Positions 34,855 through 43,538 of a stretch of 64,000 nucleotides of DNA are shown here, piece after piece; position 1 is the stretch's first letter, and every line of letters starts with the position of its first letter. Both the position numbers and the translations under genes were made by a program. The notes under the pieces were generated by a model. That model worked only from the letters and a program-made list of their open reading frames with translations. It was not told the DNA's origin and did no database searches. Source of the stretch: M0108 sp044228795. Lineage in GTDB: Bacteria; Pseudomonadota; Gammaproteobacteria; Chromatiales; Chromatiaceae. Location: contig JBGAUE010000004.1 of NCBI GenBank assembly GCA_044228795.1, forward strand, positions 128,302-192,301, given 5' to 3'.

Positions 34855-36050
34855 GCGGCCACACCCTTGGGGGTCGGCGTGGCAAGGAAGGTGGCGATCA
34901 GCCGGGCGAGCTGATCGATGAGGAGTTCGACCTGGTCCGTCTCCAGAATCAGGGGCGGTAGCAGGCGGATGACGCGTTCGGCGGTGACATTGATGAGCAG
35001 CCCGGCCTCCAAAGCCTGGCCCACCAGTTCCGCGCAGGGGCGGTCGAGTTCGATGCCGATCATGAGACCCAAACCGCGGATGTCGCTGACGCCGGGTTGG
35101 CGGGCCAGGGCCTGGCGGAGGCCTGTCTGCAACTGTTTGCCCAAGAGGGCGGCCTGATCGACTAGCTGGTCGCGGGCGAGGGTCTCCAGCACCGCGCTGG
35201 CGGCACGACAGGCCAGAGGATTGCCGCCAAAGGTAGAACCGTGGCTGCCGGGGCCCAGCACCGTCGCCGCGACCCCACGCGCCAGGCAGGCGCCGATAGG
35301 CACGCCATTGGCTAGCCCTTTGGCCAGGGTCATGACATCCGGTTGGATACCGGTATGCTGGTGAGCAAAGAGGCGGCCCGTGCGGCCCATGCCAGTCTGG
35401 ATCTCGTCCAGCATCAGCAGCCAGCCCTGGTGGTCGCAGATTTCGCGCAGGCGCGGCAGATAGTTCGGGGCCGGGATGTTGATGCCGCCCTCGCCCTGTA
35501 GAGGCTCGACCAGGACGGCGATGATGTCCCGGCGATTGGCCGCCGCGGTTTCCACCGCCCCCAGGTCGTCGTAGGGGACGCGCACGAAACCCTGTACCAG
35601 GGGCTCGAAGCCGGCCTGCACCTTACGGTTGCCGGTGGCGCTGAGGGTGGCCAGGGTGCGGCCGTGAAAGCTGTTCTCCATCACCAGGATGGCGGGTCTT
35701 TCGAGGCCGCGCTGGTGGCCGTGGAGGCGTGCCAGCTTGATGGCAGCCTCGTTCGCCTCGGCCCCCGAGTTGCCAAAAAAGACTCGATCCATGCCGGCGC
35801 ACGCCGTCAACCGGGCGCCCAGCTCGGTCTGAGCGGCGATTTGGTAGAGGTTGGAGGTATGAAGGAGGCTACCGGCCTGCTCGCAAAGGGCGTCCCGCAC
35901 CGCCGGATGGGCATGGCCAAGACCGCATACGGCGATGCCCGACAGGGCGTCGAGATAGCGTTTGCCCGTCTCGTCCCACAGCCAGGCGCCCTCGCCATGG
36001 GTGAAGGTGACCGGCAGGCGCCGGTAGGTCGCCATCAAGGGATCACTCAT
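34851..36050 (-). CDS. argD: acetylornithine aminotransferase
   Basis: A class III PLP aminotransferase converting N-acetylglutamate semialdehyde to N-acetylornithine; it can also act on succinyldiaminopimelate. 399 aa. The PLP region has FGNSGAEANEAAIKLAR and NSFHGRTLATLSATG, the Asp in MLDEIQTGMGRTG, and the Schiff-base Lys K244 in TLAKGLANGVPIGA. The start at 36050 is chosen because the family homology begins with DPLMATYRRLPV and the open frame upstream runs through a terminator hairpin. Transcription likely starts near 36129, and the leader contains a strong intrinsic terminator, so expression may be attenuated. Confidence 0.94.
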   Translation of the reverse strand: MSDPLMATYRRLPVTFTHGEGAWLWDETGKRYLDALSGIAVCGLGHAHPAVRDALCEQAGSLLHTSNLYQIAAQTELGARLTACAGMDRVFFGNSGAEANEAAIKLARLHGHQRGLERPAILVMENSFHGRTLATLSATGNRKVQAGFEPLVQGFVRVPYDDLGAVETAAANRRDIIAVLVEPLQGEGGINIPAPNYLPRLREICDHQGWLLMLDEIQTGMGRTGRLFAHQHTGIQPDVMTLAKGLANGVPIGACLARGVAATVLGPGSHGSTFGGNPLACRAASAVLETLARDQLVDQAALLGKQLQTGLRQALARQPGVSDIRGLGLMIGIELDRPCAELVGQALEAGLLINVTAERVIRLLPPLILETDQVELLIDQLARLIATFLATPTPKGVAA

Positions 36051-36068
36051 ACTGAAACCCGCTCCAAG

Positions 36069-36111
36069 CAAAAAAAGAAAAAGGCGGCTCCTTTCTGGAC
36101 GGGAACCGCCT
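36069..36111 (-). terminator. intrinsic terminator in the argD leader (possible attenuator)
   Basis: On the minus strand AGGCGGTTCC (36111-36102) pairs with GGAGCCGCCT (36091-36082), a 10-bp stem with one G-U pair and a 10-nt loop, directly followed by a T-rich run (TTTTTCTTTTTTTG). It lies 18 bp upstream of the argD ATG and downstream of a good promoter, so transcription must pass it. No ATG for a leader peptide is seen between promoter and hairpin. Confidence 0.75.
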
Positions 36112-36135
36112 CTATTCGCTGAATCAAGTTGCAGG

Positions 36136-36165
36136 ATTATAGCCAGGTGCGGCAAGTGATGCCAA
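36136..36165 (-). promoter_or_regulatory. sigma-70 promoter for argD-argF
   Basis: On the minus strand TTGGCA (36165-36160), an 18-bp spacer and a perfect TATAAT (36141-36136). The expected transcript starts near 36129, giving a ~79-nt leader that contains the terminator hairpin. It sits between the oxyR stop and argD. Confidence 0.65.
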
Positions 36166-36285
36166 GCCCTTGACGTCCATTACGATTTCGCGACATGTCG
36201 CAGATGGACTACAGGCTTGTGACTGCCGGGTGTTTACATGACAGCTATATGTAAAATATATATATTTAATCAATTAGGCGAGGGG

Positions 36286-37257
36286 TCATTCGCCGGCAGT
36301 TGGCGTCGTCGGGGTGGCCTTCTGGAAGGGAACCCCCGGTTTCGCCAGGCGCCGCACGGTATTGGGCAGATGTTCCAGAAGGATGCTGGCGAAGGCCTCC
36401 AAGGCCTGAACCCGGGGGAAACTGCGGCGGAAGACCAGTGAGATCCGCCGGAAGGCCTCAGGCAGTTCCAGCCGGCGGGCGACAATGCCGGTGTCCGTCA
36501 TCCAGCCCCCGCGGATGGCCAGGGCCGGCACCAGGGTGCAGCCAAAGCCGGCGCCAACCAATTGCAACAGGGTTTCCAGGCTGGCGGCGCGCAGGTCCGC
36601 CATCTCGCCCCGCTGGGGGCGCTCAGTCAGGTGGCAGACCTCCAGCACCTGATGGGTCAGGCAATGCCCTTCAGCCAAGAGCAGCAGGTCAAGCTCGGTT
36701 AGGTCCTGGGCCGTGATCTCGTCCTTCAGGTAGAGCGGGTGGTCGCGATGGTGGGCCAGCCAGAAGGGCTCGTCAAAAAGAGGGATCTCGGTCAGGTCCG
36801 GTTGGTCGATGGGGGTGGCGATAAGAATTGCGTCCAGGTCATGGCGCTGGAGGCGGGGGAGGAGGGACTCGGTGAGTTCTTCGGACAGGACCAGGCGCAG
36901 TTGCGGGTACTGGCGTTTGAGGGGCACCAGGATCAGGGGCATTAAATAGGGGCTGAGGGTTGGGATGGCGCCAATGCGCAGGGGGCCGTCCAAAGGATCC
37001 TGATGGGCGCGGGCGACCCGGTCAATGGCATCCGCTTGCTCCAACAGTAAGCGGGCATGACCTAGAATGGCCTCGCCGATAGGCGTGATCTCAACGGAGC
37101 GGTTGGTGCGCTCAAAGAGGGTTACCCCTAGCGCGTCCTCCAGCTTCTTGATCTGGCCGCTCAGGGTCGGTTGGCTGACAAAGCAGCGATCCGCCGCCCG
37201 GCCGAAGTGCCGGGTGTCGGCAACGGCGAGGATATATTTAATGTCACGCAGGTTCAT
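36286..37257 (-). CDS. oxyR: hydrogen peroxide-sensing regulator OxyR (LysR family)
   Basis: A 323-aa LysR-type regulator. The N-terminal helix-turn-helix is RHFGRAADRCFVSQPTLSGQ, and the C-terminal domain holds the redox pair C199 and C208 in EGHCLTHQVLEVC, the same numbering and spacing as E. coli OxyR. Peroxide oxidises the pair to a disulfide and turns on antioxidant genes. The family match is strong. It is divergent from the glycerate kinase gene with ~126 bp between. The C-terminal tail is Thr/Pro-rich. Confidence 0.93.
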   Translation of the reverse strand: MNLRDIKYILAVADTRHFGRAADRCFVSQPTLSGQIKKLEDALGVTLFERTNRSVEITPIGEAILGHARLLLEQADAIDRVARAHQDPLDGPLRIGAIPTLSPYLMPLILVPLKRQYPQLRLVLSEELTESLLPRLQRHDLDAILIATPIDQPDLTEIPLFDEPFWLAHHRDHPLYLKDEITAQDLTELDLLLLAEGHCLTHQVLEVCHLTERPQRGEMADLRAASLETLLQLVGAGFGCTLVPALAIRGGWMTDTGIVARRLELPEAFRRISLVFRRSFPRVQALEAFASILLEHLPNTVRRLAKPGVPFQKATPTTPTAGE

Positions 37258-37383
37258 GGCAAAGAAGTCAGATCTTGGCTATCTCCAGAGGCACGCGGCC
37301 AAGGATAATGAGTCGGTGCCTGGATTGTTTTGGTTGAGTTACCCTATGTCCCTGAATATTGCCCTTTAATCCTGGGTAATGCT

Positions 37384-38559
37384 ATGAAAATTATCATAGC
37401 CCCCAATGCCCTCAAGGGCAGTTGCGGCGCCAGCGCCGCCGCCCGGGCCATGGCCCGGGGGCTGCGGCGCGCCGCGCCCGAGGCCGAGTTGGTGGAGATT
37501 CCTGTCGCCGACGGCGGCGATGGCCTGCTGGACCTGGCGATCCAGGCCCTGGGTGCGGAGCGGATTCCCGTTAGGGTGACGGGTCCACGCTTTGACCCCG
37601 TCATGGCGGACCTGGCCTGGTTGCCGAGCCGGGGCCTGGCCCTGATCGAGATGGCCCTGGCCAGCGGTCTGACCTTGCTGCCGGATGAGGAGCGGGACCC
37701 CAGTCTTACCACCAGCCTGGGCACGGGGGAACTGATACGGGCGGCCCTGGATTTGGGGGCGGAGAGCCTGGTGGTGGGCATCGGCGGCAGTGCCACCAAC
37801 GACGGCGGTATCGGCATGGCCAGCGCGCTGGGATGGCGATTTCTGGACGCGGAGGGCCGGCCTATTACCCCGAATGGCGCAGGCTTGTCCGCTCTGGTTC
37901 GTATCGATGGGTCCGGCCTGGATGTGCGTCTCGCTCAAGTCCGCATTCTGGCGGCCTGTGATGTGGACAACCCCCTGACGGGTCCTCAGGGGGCGTCCGT
38001 CATCTATGGCCCCCAGAAGGGGGCCAACCTCGGCCAAGTGGCGCGCTTGGATGCTGGGCTCGCCCTCCTGGCTGATCTGGTCGAAGGCCAGGGTCGGCTC
38101 GGGCAGGGCTGGCTACGTGATCATCCCGGCGCCGGCGCGGCCGGTGGTCTGGGCTTTGGATTGCGGGCCTTTTGTGGCGCCCGCTTACGGCCTGGGGCGG
38201 AACTGGTCCTGGATATCCTGGATTTTGATGCCAGGCTCGCGGGCGCGAACCTGGTGTTGACTGCCGAGGGGTGGTTGGATGGCCAGACCCTCTCCGGCAA
38301 GGCCCCAGCCCAGGTCGCGGCACGGGCCAGGCGGTTGGGTATCCCCTGCATCGCCATTGCCGGCGGCCTGGGGGCAGACCTGGAGCGCCTGTCCGCAGCA
38401 GGGTTCAGTGCCGTGGTCAGCCTTTGTCCGGCTCCAGTCGCCCTCGCCGAGGCCATGGACCGCGCGGAGGAACTGCTCGCGGACGCGGCGGAACAGGTGC
38501 TGCGGATCTTTTTGGCGGGGGGTGCCGGCAATTCTCGGGAAAGGGTGCGACAAGTCTGA
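37384..38559 (+). CDS. glycerate 2-kinase (type I)
   Basis: Phosphorylates D-glycerate, linking photorespiratory/glyoxylate carbon to glycolysis. 391 aa. The family start MKIIIAPNALKGSCGA and the motifs VADGGDGLLDLA, GIGGSATNDGGIGMA and DVDNPLTGPQGA are all visible. The ATG at 37384 is chosen because the fold begins there, though no strong ribosome-binding site precedes it. In an autotroph it could recycle glycerate from glycolate salvage (inference). Divergent from oxyR. Confidence 0.92.
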   Translation: MKIIIAPNALKGSCGASAAARAMARGLRRAAPEAELVEIPVADGGDGLLDLAIQALGAERIPVRVTGPRFDPVMADLAWLPSRGLALIEMALASGLTLLPDEERDPSLTTSLGTGELIRAALDLGAESLVVGIGGSATNDGGIGMASALGWRFLDAEGRPITPNGAGLSALVRIDGSGLDVRLAQVRILAACDVDNPLTGPQGASVIYGPQKGANLGQVARLDAGLALLADLVEGQGRLGQGWLRDHPGAGAAGGLGFGLRAFCGARLRPGAELVLDILDFDARLAGANLVLTAEGWLDGQTLSGKAPAQVAARARRLGIPCIAIAGGLGADLERLSAAGFSAVVSLCPAPVALAEAMDRAEELLADAAEQVLRIFLAGGAGNSRERVRQV

Positions 38560-38640
38560 CAATGAGGCCGGGCGGCCTTTCCGCCATCGGCCCGAAAGGG
38601 CAGAATAGTCCCTCATTCCACCTAGCTCTGCCAAGATGCC

Positions 38641-39030
38641 ATGAAGTCTCACCCCCTCCGGTCTCTGTCTCGTGCCGCCATCCTGCTCCCACTGCTTCTG
38701 GCCCCCGGCCTCGGGCTCGGTGCCAGCGGCAAAGGCGAAAAGCTGCCCCCCATTTGGGGCTATGGTGTCAAATCCTGCACCACCTTTCTCGCGGCGGCGG
38801 ATGGGCGCGATGCGGGGGATGCTCTTCAGGATCTGGAATTCCAGCGTTACCAGGACTGGCTCACCGGCTTCATCACCGGGCTCAACCTCTCCATGGGCAA
38901 AGATGTACTGGTGGGGGCGGATATTAACGGCGCCCTGAATCGCATTCATGCCTACTGTCAGGGGCATGGCAAGGAGGATGTCTTCACCGCCACCATGGAC
39001 CTGGTGCGAATGCTCGGCCGCCTGAAATGA
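38641..39030 (+). CDS. small predicted secreted protein
   Basis: A 129-aa protein with a signal peptide (ILLPLLLAPGLGLGASG near residues 13-29). The mature part has two Cys (VKSCTTF and HAYCQGH) that may form a disulfide, and the phrase RYQDWLTGFITGLNLSMGKD. I recall similar small exported proteins in related bacteria but know no function. It starts 81 bp after the glycerate kinase stop, and recQ follows within 17 bp. Confidence 0.7.
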   Translation: MKSHPLRSLSRAAILLPLLLAPGLGLGASGKGEKLPPIWGYGVKSCTTFLAAADGRDAGDALQDLEFQRYQDWLTGFITGLNLSMGKDVLVGADINGALNRIHAYCQGHGKEDVFTATMDLVRMLGRLK

Positions 39031-39046
39031 GGCTTAGACCCGGGTT

Positions 39047-40933
39047 TTGACAGTAGTGGCGCCCCCCACGCCCCTCGACCTGCTACGTCGGGTTTTCGGC
39101 TATTCAGACTTTCGCGGTGCCCAGGAACGGATCATCGGCCGGGTCATCGCCGGTGGCGATGCCCTGGTCCTCATGCCTACCGGCGGCGGCAAATCGCTCT
39201 GTTTCCAAATCCCCGCCCTGGTGCGGCCCGGCACCGGCATCGTCGTCTCGCCCCTCATCGCCTTGATGCAGGACCAGGTGGATGCCCTGCACCAGCTCGG
39301 TCTGCGGGCGGCCTTTCTGAACTCCTCCCTGAATGCGGGGGAGGCGCGGGCGGTGGAACAGGGCCTGGTGTCCGGCCAGTTCGACCTGCTGTACGTGGCT
39401 CCGGAGCGCTTGCTAAGCGAGCGCTTTCTATCCCTGCTGGATCAGAGCCGCCTTGCCCTGTTCGCCATTGACGAGGCCCACTGCGTCTCTCAGTGGGGGC
39501 ACGATTTCCGGCCTGAATACATCCAGCTCAACCTCCTGCACGAGCGCTGGCCGCACATTCCGCGCATCGCCCTTACCGCCACTGCCGATGGCTTGACCCG
39601 CCAGGAAATTGTCGAACGGCTCGACCTGGCGGAGGCCGACCATTTCGTCTCCAGTTTCAACCGGCCTAACATCCGCTATCGCGTGGTACAGAAGGATCAA
39701 CCGCGTCGCCAGTTGCTGCGCTTCCTGCGGGAGGAGCACGCCGGCGACTCGGGTATCGTCTATTGTCTGTCCCGGCGCAGCGTGGAGGAGGTCGCAGATT
39801 TCCTGCGTGGCGAGGGCTTTCAGGCCCTGCCTTACCACGCCGGCCTGCCTGCGGAGACCCGCCGCCAGAACCAGGCCGCCTTCCTGCGCGACGATCAGAT
39901 CATCATGGTCGCCACCATCGCCTTTGGCATGGGCATCGACAAGCCGGACGTGCGCTTTGTCGCCCACCTCGACCTGCCCAAGAGCCTGGAGGGGTACTAC
40001 CAGGAGACTGGCCGCGCCGGCCGCGATGGTCTGCCGGCCAATGCCTGGCTGGCCTATGGTTTGTCTGACATGGTCACCCTGCGCCACTTCATCGACATCT
40101 CGGAGGCCGAGGAACGCTTCAAGCGGGTCGAGCATCACCGGCTGAATGCCATGCTCGGCTTTTGCGAGACCACCGCTTGCCGGCGCCAGGTGCTCCTCAA
40201 CTATTTTGGCGAGGAACAGGAACGGCCCTGTGGTAACTGCGACACCTGTCTCGAACCCGTGGAGAGCTGGGATGGCACCCAGGCTGCCCGTAAGGCCCTC
40301 TCCTGTATCTTTCGCACCGGGATGCGCTTTGGGGCTAACTACCTGATCGAGGTTCTCCTCGGCAAGGATACCGCCCGCATCAAGAGTTGCGGTCACGACC
40401 GGGTCTCAACCTTCGGCATTGGCCAGGACTTGAGCGCGGATGAATGGAAGTCCGTCTATCGGCAACTGGTGGCCGCGGGCCTGGTAAGGGTCGATCTGGC
40501 GGGCCACGGTGCCCTCCAACTCACCGAACAGAGCCGCCCCGTCTTGCGGGGGGAAAGCAAGGTCCGGCTGCGACGCGACTCCTCTTCCCGAGGCCGCGCG
40601 GCTGGGAGCGGCGTCGCCGGGAGGCGCCAGGACCCGGAGCGGCATCGGCGCAAGTCAGGATTCGAGGGTGACCCGGAGGCGGTGGCCCTCTGGGAGCGTC
40701 TGCGCGCCCTGCGCCTGGAACTGGCCCAACGCCAGAATTTGCCGCCCTACGTCATCTTCGGCGATATCACCCTGCGGGAACTGGTCCAGTACCGTCCCCG
40801 GGATCTGGATGAGATGAGCCAGATCAGTGGCGTCGGGGCCGTCAAGCAGGAACGTTACGGCGTGGCCTTTCTTGCCGCCCTGGCAGCTCATGCCGCCGAG
40901 TACGGCTACCCGGCTAACCGGCGGCCTGGCTAG
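39047..40933 (+). CDS. recQ: ATP-dependent DNA helicase RecQ
   Basis: A 3'-5' helicase in recombination and repair, ~628 aa. Walker A is TGGGKS (K49) and the DEAH box is at 142-145 in FAIDEAHCVSQWGHDFRPEY. The helicase C-domain has ATIAFGMGIDKPDVRFV and QETGRAGRDG. A zinc-binding/RQC region follows (CRRQVLLNYFGE, CGNCDTC), then a basic linker (about 505-545) and a C-terminal HRDC domain (LPPYVIFGDITLRELVQYRP). The start is a TTG at 39047 or the GTG at 39056; no ATG fits. Confidence 0.95.
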   Translation: MTVVAPPTPLDLLRRVFGYSDFRGAQERIIGRVIAGGDALVLMPTGGGKSLCFQIPALVRPGTGIVVSPLIALMQDQVDALHQLGLRAAFLNSSLNAGEARAVEQGLVSGQFDLLYVAPERLLSERFLSLLDQSRLALFAIDEAHCVSQWGHDFRPEYIQLNLLHERWPHIPRIALTATADGLTRQEIVERLDLAEADHFVSSFNRPNIRYRVVQKDQPRRQLLRFLREEHAGDSGIVYCLSRRSVEEVADFLRGEGFQALPYHAGLPAETRRQNQAAFLRDDQIIMVATIAFGMGIDKPDVRFVAHLDLPKSLEGYYQETGRAGRDGLPANAWLAYGLSDMVTLRHFIDISEAEERFKRVEHHRLNAMLGFCETTACRRQVLLNYFGEEQERPCGNCDTCLEPVESWDGTQAARKALSCIFRTGMRFGANYLIEVLLGKDTARIKSCGHDRVSTFGIGQDLSADEWKSVYRQLVAAGLVRVDLAGHGALQLTEQSRPVLRGESKVRLRRDSSSRGRAAGSGVAGRRQDPERHRRKSGFEGDPEAVALWERLRALRLELAQRQNLPPYVIFGDITLRELVQYRPRDLDEMSQISGVGAVKQERYGVAFLAALAAHAAEYGYPANRRPG

Positions 40934-41043
40934 CGCGCAGGATTGTGTCTCCATGACCCTGCACGGATAGCGGCAGCGCCAACGGCGTCTTGCGATCGAA
41001 CACCGGGAGTTCGCTCGATCAAAGGGGATTAATACGTTCTTCC

Positions 41044-41775
41044 TTACAGGGCTCTCCCCGTTACCATTTGGCTGTCGGGGCCGAGCAGAAAAAGATAAAG
41101 GTTGGTGATGGACTCGGGCGTGGCCAAGTCCATTGGATTCTCACCAGGGTAGAGGCGGGCGCGCAGTCCGGTGCGGACGATGCCAGGGTCCAGGCTGTTG
41201 ACCCGGAGTTGGCCCTGGTCGCGGGTTTCCTCGGCGAGGGTCTGCATCAGGCCTTCTATGCCGAACTTGGCGACGGCGAAGGCACCCCAGTAGGCCAGCC
41301 CCTGGCGGCCGACCCGATCCGAGGTGAAGACGATAGAGGCGTCGGGGGCTCGCCTGAGCAGGGGGAGGCAGGCCTGGGTGAGCAGGAAGGGGGCGCTGAG
41401 GTTGATGCGAAGGACCCGTTCCCACTCACTGGCGTCATAGTCATCGATGCGGCTCAGGAAGGGTGCGAAGGCAGCACAGTGGACCAGGCCATCCATCCGT
41501 CCGAATTCTTGCGCAATCGTAGCCGCGACGGCGGCGAATCCTGGCTCGTCGCCCCCCTCCAGGTCCAAAGGCAGGATGGCGGGTTCCGGGGCGCCGCTCG
41601 CGGCAATACGATCATAAAGAGGCTCCAACTGGGCCTCTTCCTTGTCGGAGATGATGACGGTGGCGCCGTGTGCCGCGCAGGCACTGGCCACGGCGGCGCC
41701 AAGGCTATCGGCGGTGCCCGTGACGAGGATGACACGGCTGGCTAGGATGTTGGCGGGTGGCTGATAAATTTCCAT
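41044..41775 (-). CDS. YciK-like short-chain dehydrogenase family protein, catalytic residues replaced
   Basis: A 243-aa Rossmann protein resembling YciK. The cofactor motif TGTADSLG (19-26), the NxAG-like HCAAFAPF and N125 are present. The active-site stretch reads FTSDRVGRQGLAYWGAFAVAKF. By alignment with YciK (WGAYAASK) the catalytic Tyr is F166 and the catalytic Ser position is D153, while K170 is kept. Normal oxidoreductase chemistry is therefore unlikely. It ends the minus-strand group that includes ubiG, as yciK does in many gammaproteobacteria. It is convergent with recQ. Confidence 0.85.
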   Translation of the reverse strand: MEIYQPPANILASRVILVTGTADSLGAAVASACAAHGATVIISDKEEAQLEPLYDRIAASGAPEPAILPLDLEGGDEPGFAAVAATIAQEFGRMDGLVHCAAFAPFLSRIDDYDASEWERVLRINLSAPFLLTQACLPLLRRAPDASIVFTSDRVGRQGLAYWGAFAVAKFGIEGLMQTLAEETRDQGQLRVNSLDPGIVRTGLRARLYPGENPMDLATPESITNLYLFLLGPDSQMVTGRAL

Positions 41776-41832
41776 GGGGGTTTGTCCATGTGGCGGAAGG
41801 GATAAGGGCTGACCGCGACGGGCCTTGATGGG

Positions 41833-42789
41833 TTACCGCCGGGTCTCGCGCCAGGCGATCCACAGCTTGCGCGGGGGCGTGAGGCTTAGCCGTTGGTCAG
41901 CGACCTGAAAAGACAGGGCCTCGATCTCTCGGAGCAGGCTGGCGAGAATGCGGGCGCGCGCGCGGGCGAAGAATGGGAGGGTGCGGGTTCGGGAAGACCG
42001 GGATTGTAAGGCCTGGGCTTGATGAGCGAGTTCGGGGAGCCATTCCGGCAGGCGGGCACGCTGGGGAGCTTGGCGGAGGGCCTCGGGGGTCAGATTTTGG
42101 GGGCCAAGCAGATCCATGGGAATGGGTGCCCGACCCTGGCGGGCTAGCCAGCCGCTGTCGCGAATCCGATAGACCAGGGCACAGAAGGTCCCAAGGGCTC
42201 GCACCGATGCGATGTCTTCGTGGCCGGTAAGACCTTGGCAAGCGGCCATGAGCTCGAACAGGGCACCCAGATCGGCGTCGCAGGCGCGGGTCAAGGCCGC
42301 CAGGTCCAGTAGGCGGGGCCGCAGGATTTCCTCCTCTACCTGTTCAGCTATCTGGAGAAATGGCCCGAGGGGTAACAGCTGTTGGCTCACCACCGCTCGC
42401 ACTGCCTGGCTTAAGGGATGGTTGGGCCGGCCGCCCGGGGGCTTTTCCAGATCCTCACGCCACCATTGGAGCTTAAGCCTGGCAACGCCGGGGTCGCTGA
42501 CCTCGCCCAGTATGGCGCGGACCTGATGACGCCAGGCCGCGAGGATAGCCAGGTCGTCACGCCTTGCGGCGGGGGAGAATCTGATGCTGTAGTAAGTGGA
42601 GGAACCCAGCGGGGTTGCCGGGTTGGGGAATCGCCAGGAGGCCGGGTGATGCGTCACAATGGCTCTTGGGCTGGCGGTAGCTTTGTCATTCCCGACGGTG
42701 TCCGGATTTGGAAACGGGTTCGCCAAGGGTCCGCCGATCCCAGCCTCAGCCTGCCACTGGGCGTCGGCAAGCTGCAAGGTAATTGACAT
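41833..42789 (-). CDS. squalene/phytoene synthase-like protein, probable pseudoenzyme
   Basis: A ~318-aa protein of the trans-isoprenyl diphosphate synthase (head-to-head) fold. VSDPGVARLKLQWWREDL and LGTFCALVYRIRDSGWL are typical of the subgroup that includes mitochondrial NDUFAF6. The first Asp-rich motif, expected as DDIVDE, is RAILGE (91-96), and the second, expected as DxxxD, is RDSGWL. Metal-dependent catalysis is therefore unlikely. The first ~55 residues overlap the end of ubiG and lack homology, so the true start may be internal, for example a GTG near residue 45. It lies between ubiG and the SDR gene. Confidence 0.8.
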   Translation of the reverse strand: MSITLQLADAQWQAEAGIGGPLANPFPNPDTVGNDKATASPRAIVTHHPASWRFPNPATPLGSSTYYSIRFSPAARRDDLAILAAWRHQVRAILGEVSDPGVARLKLQWWREDLEKPPGGRPNHPLSQAVRAVVSQQLLPLGPFLQIAEQVEEEILRPRLLDLAALTRACDADLGALFELMAACQGLTGHEDIASVRALGTFCALVYRIRDSGWLARQGRAPIPMDLLGPQNLTPEALRQAPQRARLPEWLPELAHQAQALQSRSSRTRTLPFFARARARILASLLREIEALSFQVADQRLSLTPPRKLWIAWRETRR

Positions 42790-43465
42790 CCAGGTCTTGC
42801 GGATCCAGCCGATAGGCGCCTATCAAGGGGTTGTATGTCAAACCCATGAGCTGACTCAACTCCAACTCGGCGGCGCGAATCCAGCGCCCCAGTTCCGAGG
42901 GGCGAATGAAGCGGGCATAGTCGTGGGTGCCTCGGGGTAGCCAGCGCAGCAGGTACTCAGCGCCAATGATGGCCAGCAAGTAGGATTTAGGATTACGGTT
43001 GAGGGTAGAGAAGAAGACGTATCCACCAGGCTTGACCAAGCGGGCGCAAGCGGCGATGACCGAACTGGGGTCCGGTACATGCTCCAGCATTTCCATACAG
43101 GTGACGATGTCGAAGCAGGCGGGGCATTCTGCCGCCAGGGTCTCCGCGGCAATCTGGCGGTAGTTCACCTCGACCCCGGTCTCCAGGGTGTGGAGTTCCG
43201 CGACCTTGAGGGGCATCTCCCCCATATCGATACCGGTGACATGGGCGCCGCGGACGGCCATGCTCTCCGCCAAAATACCCCCGCCACAGCCTACGTCCAG
43301 CACTTCCTTGCCCGCCAAGCCCGCGACCTGGTCCACATAATCAAGCCGCAAGGGATTAATCTCATGGAGCGGCCTAAATTCGCTGTGGGGATCCCACCAT
43401 CGGGCCGCCAAGGCCTCGAACTTGCTGATTTCGGCGGGATCGACGTTGTGGATTGCTGCTTTCAT
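42746..43465 (-). CDS. ubiG: ubiquinone biosynthesis O-methyltransferase UbiG
   Basis: SAM-dependent methyltransferase making both O-methylations in ubiquinone synthesis. 239 aa from the ATG at 43465, where the family homology begins (HNVDPAEISKFEALAARWWD). The SAM motif is VLDVGCGGGILAE, followed by GIDMGEMPLKVAELH and EMLEHVPDPSSVI. The C-terminal part has STLNRNPKSYLLAIIGAEYLL. In relatives it is followed by a phosphatase gene and yciK; here the squalene-synthase-like gene takes the middle place. Confidence 0.95.
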   Translation of the reverse strand: MKAAIHNVDPAEISKFEALAARWWDPHSEFRPLHEINPLRLDYVDQVAGLAGKEVLDVGCGGGILAESMAVRGAHVTGIDMGEMPLKVAELHTLETGVEVNYRQIAAETLAAECPACFDIVTCMEMLEHVPDPSSVIAACARLVKPGGYVFFSTLNRNPKSYLLAIIGAEYLLRWLPRGTHDYARFIRPSELGRWIRAAELELSQLMGLTYNPLIGAYRLDPQDLDVNYLAACRRPVAG

Positions 43466-43538
43466 GCGTTTGCCCCGGTCAGATGGGATGGCGTGCCTTC
43501 CTGGCCGCCGATCCCGGCATTTTAGGTGATCCGAGTGG

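Noticed and set aside
38185..38967. minus-strand open frame across glycerate kinase and the secreted protein
   Set aside because: No start signal or homology; it spans two plausible plus-strand genes.
40993..41019. inverted repeat GATCGAAC...GTTCGCTCGATC between recQ and the SDR gene
   Set aside because: Considered as a terminator or tRNA-like fold, but the stem is interrupted, there is no T-run and no tRNA features.
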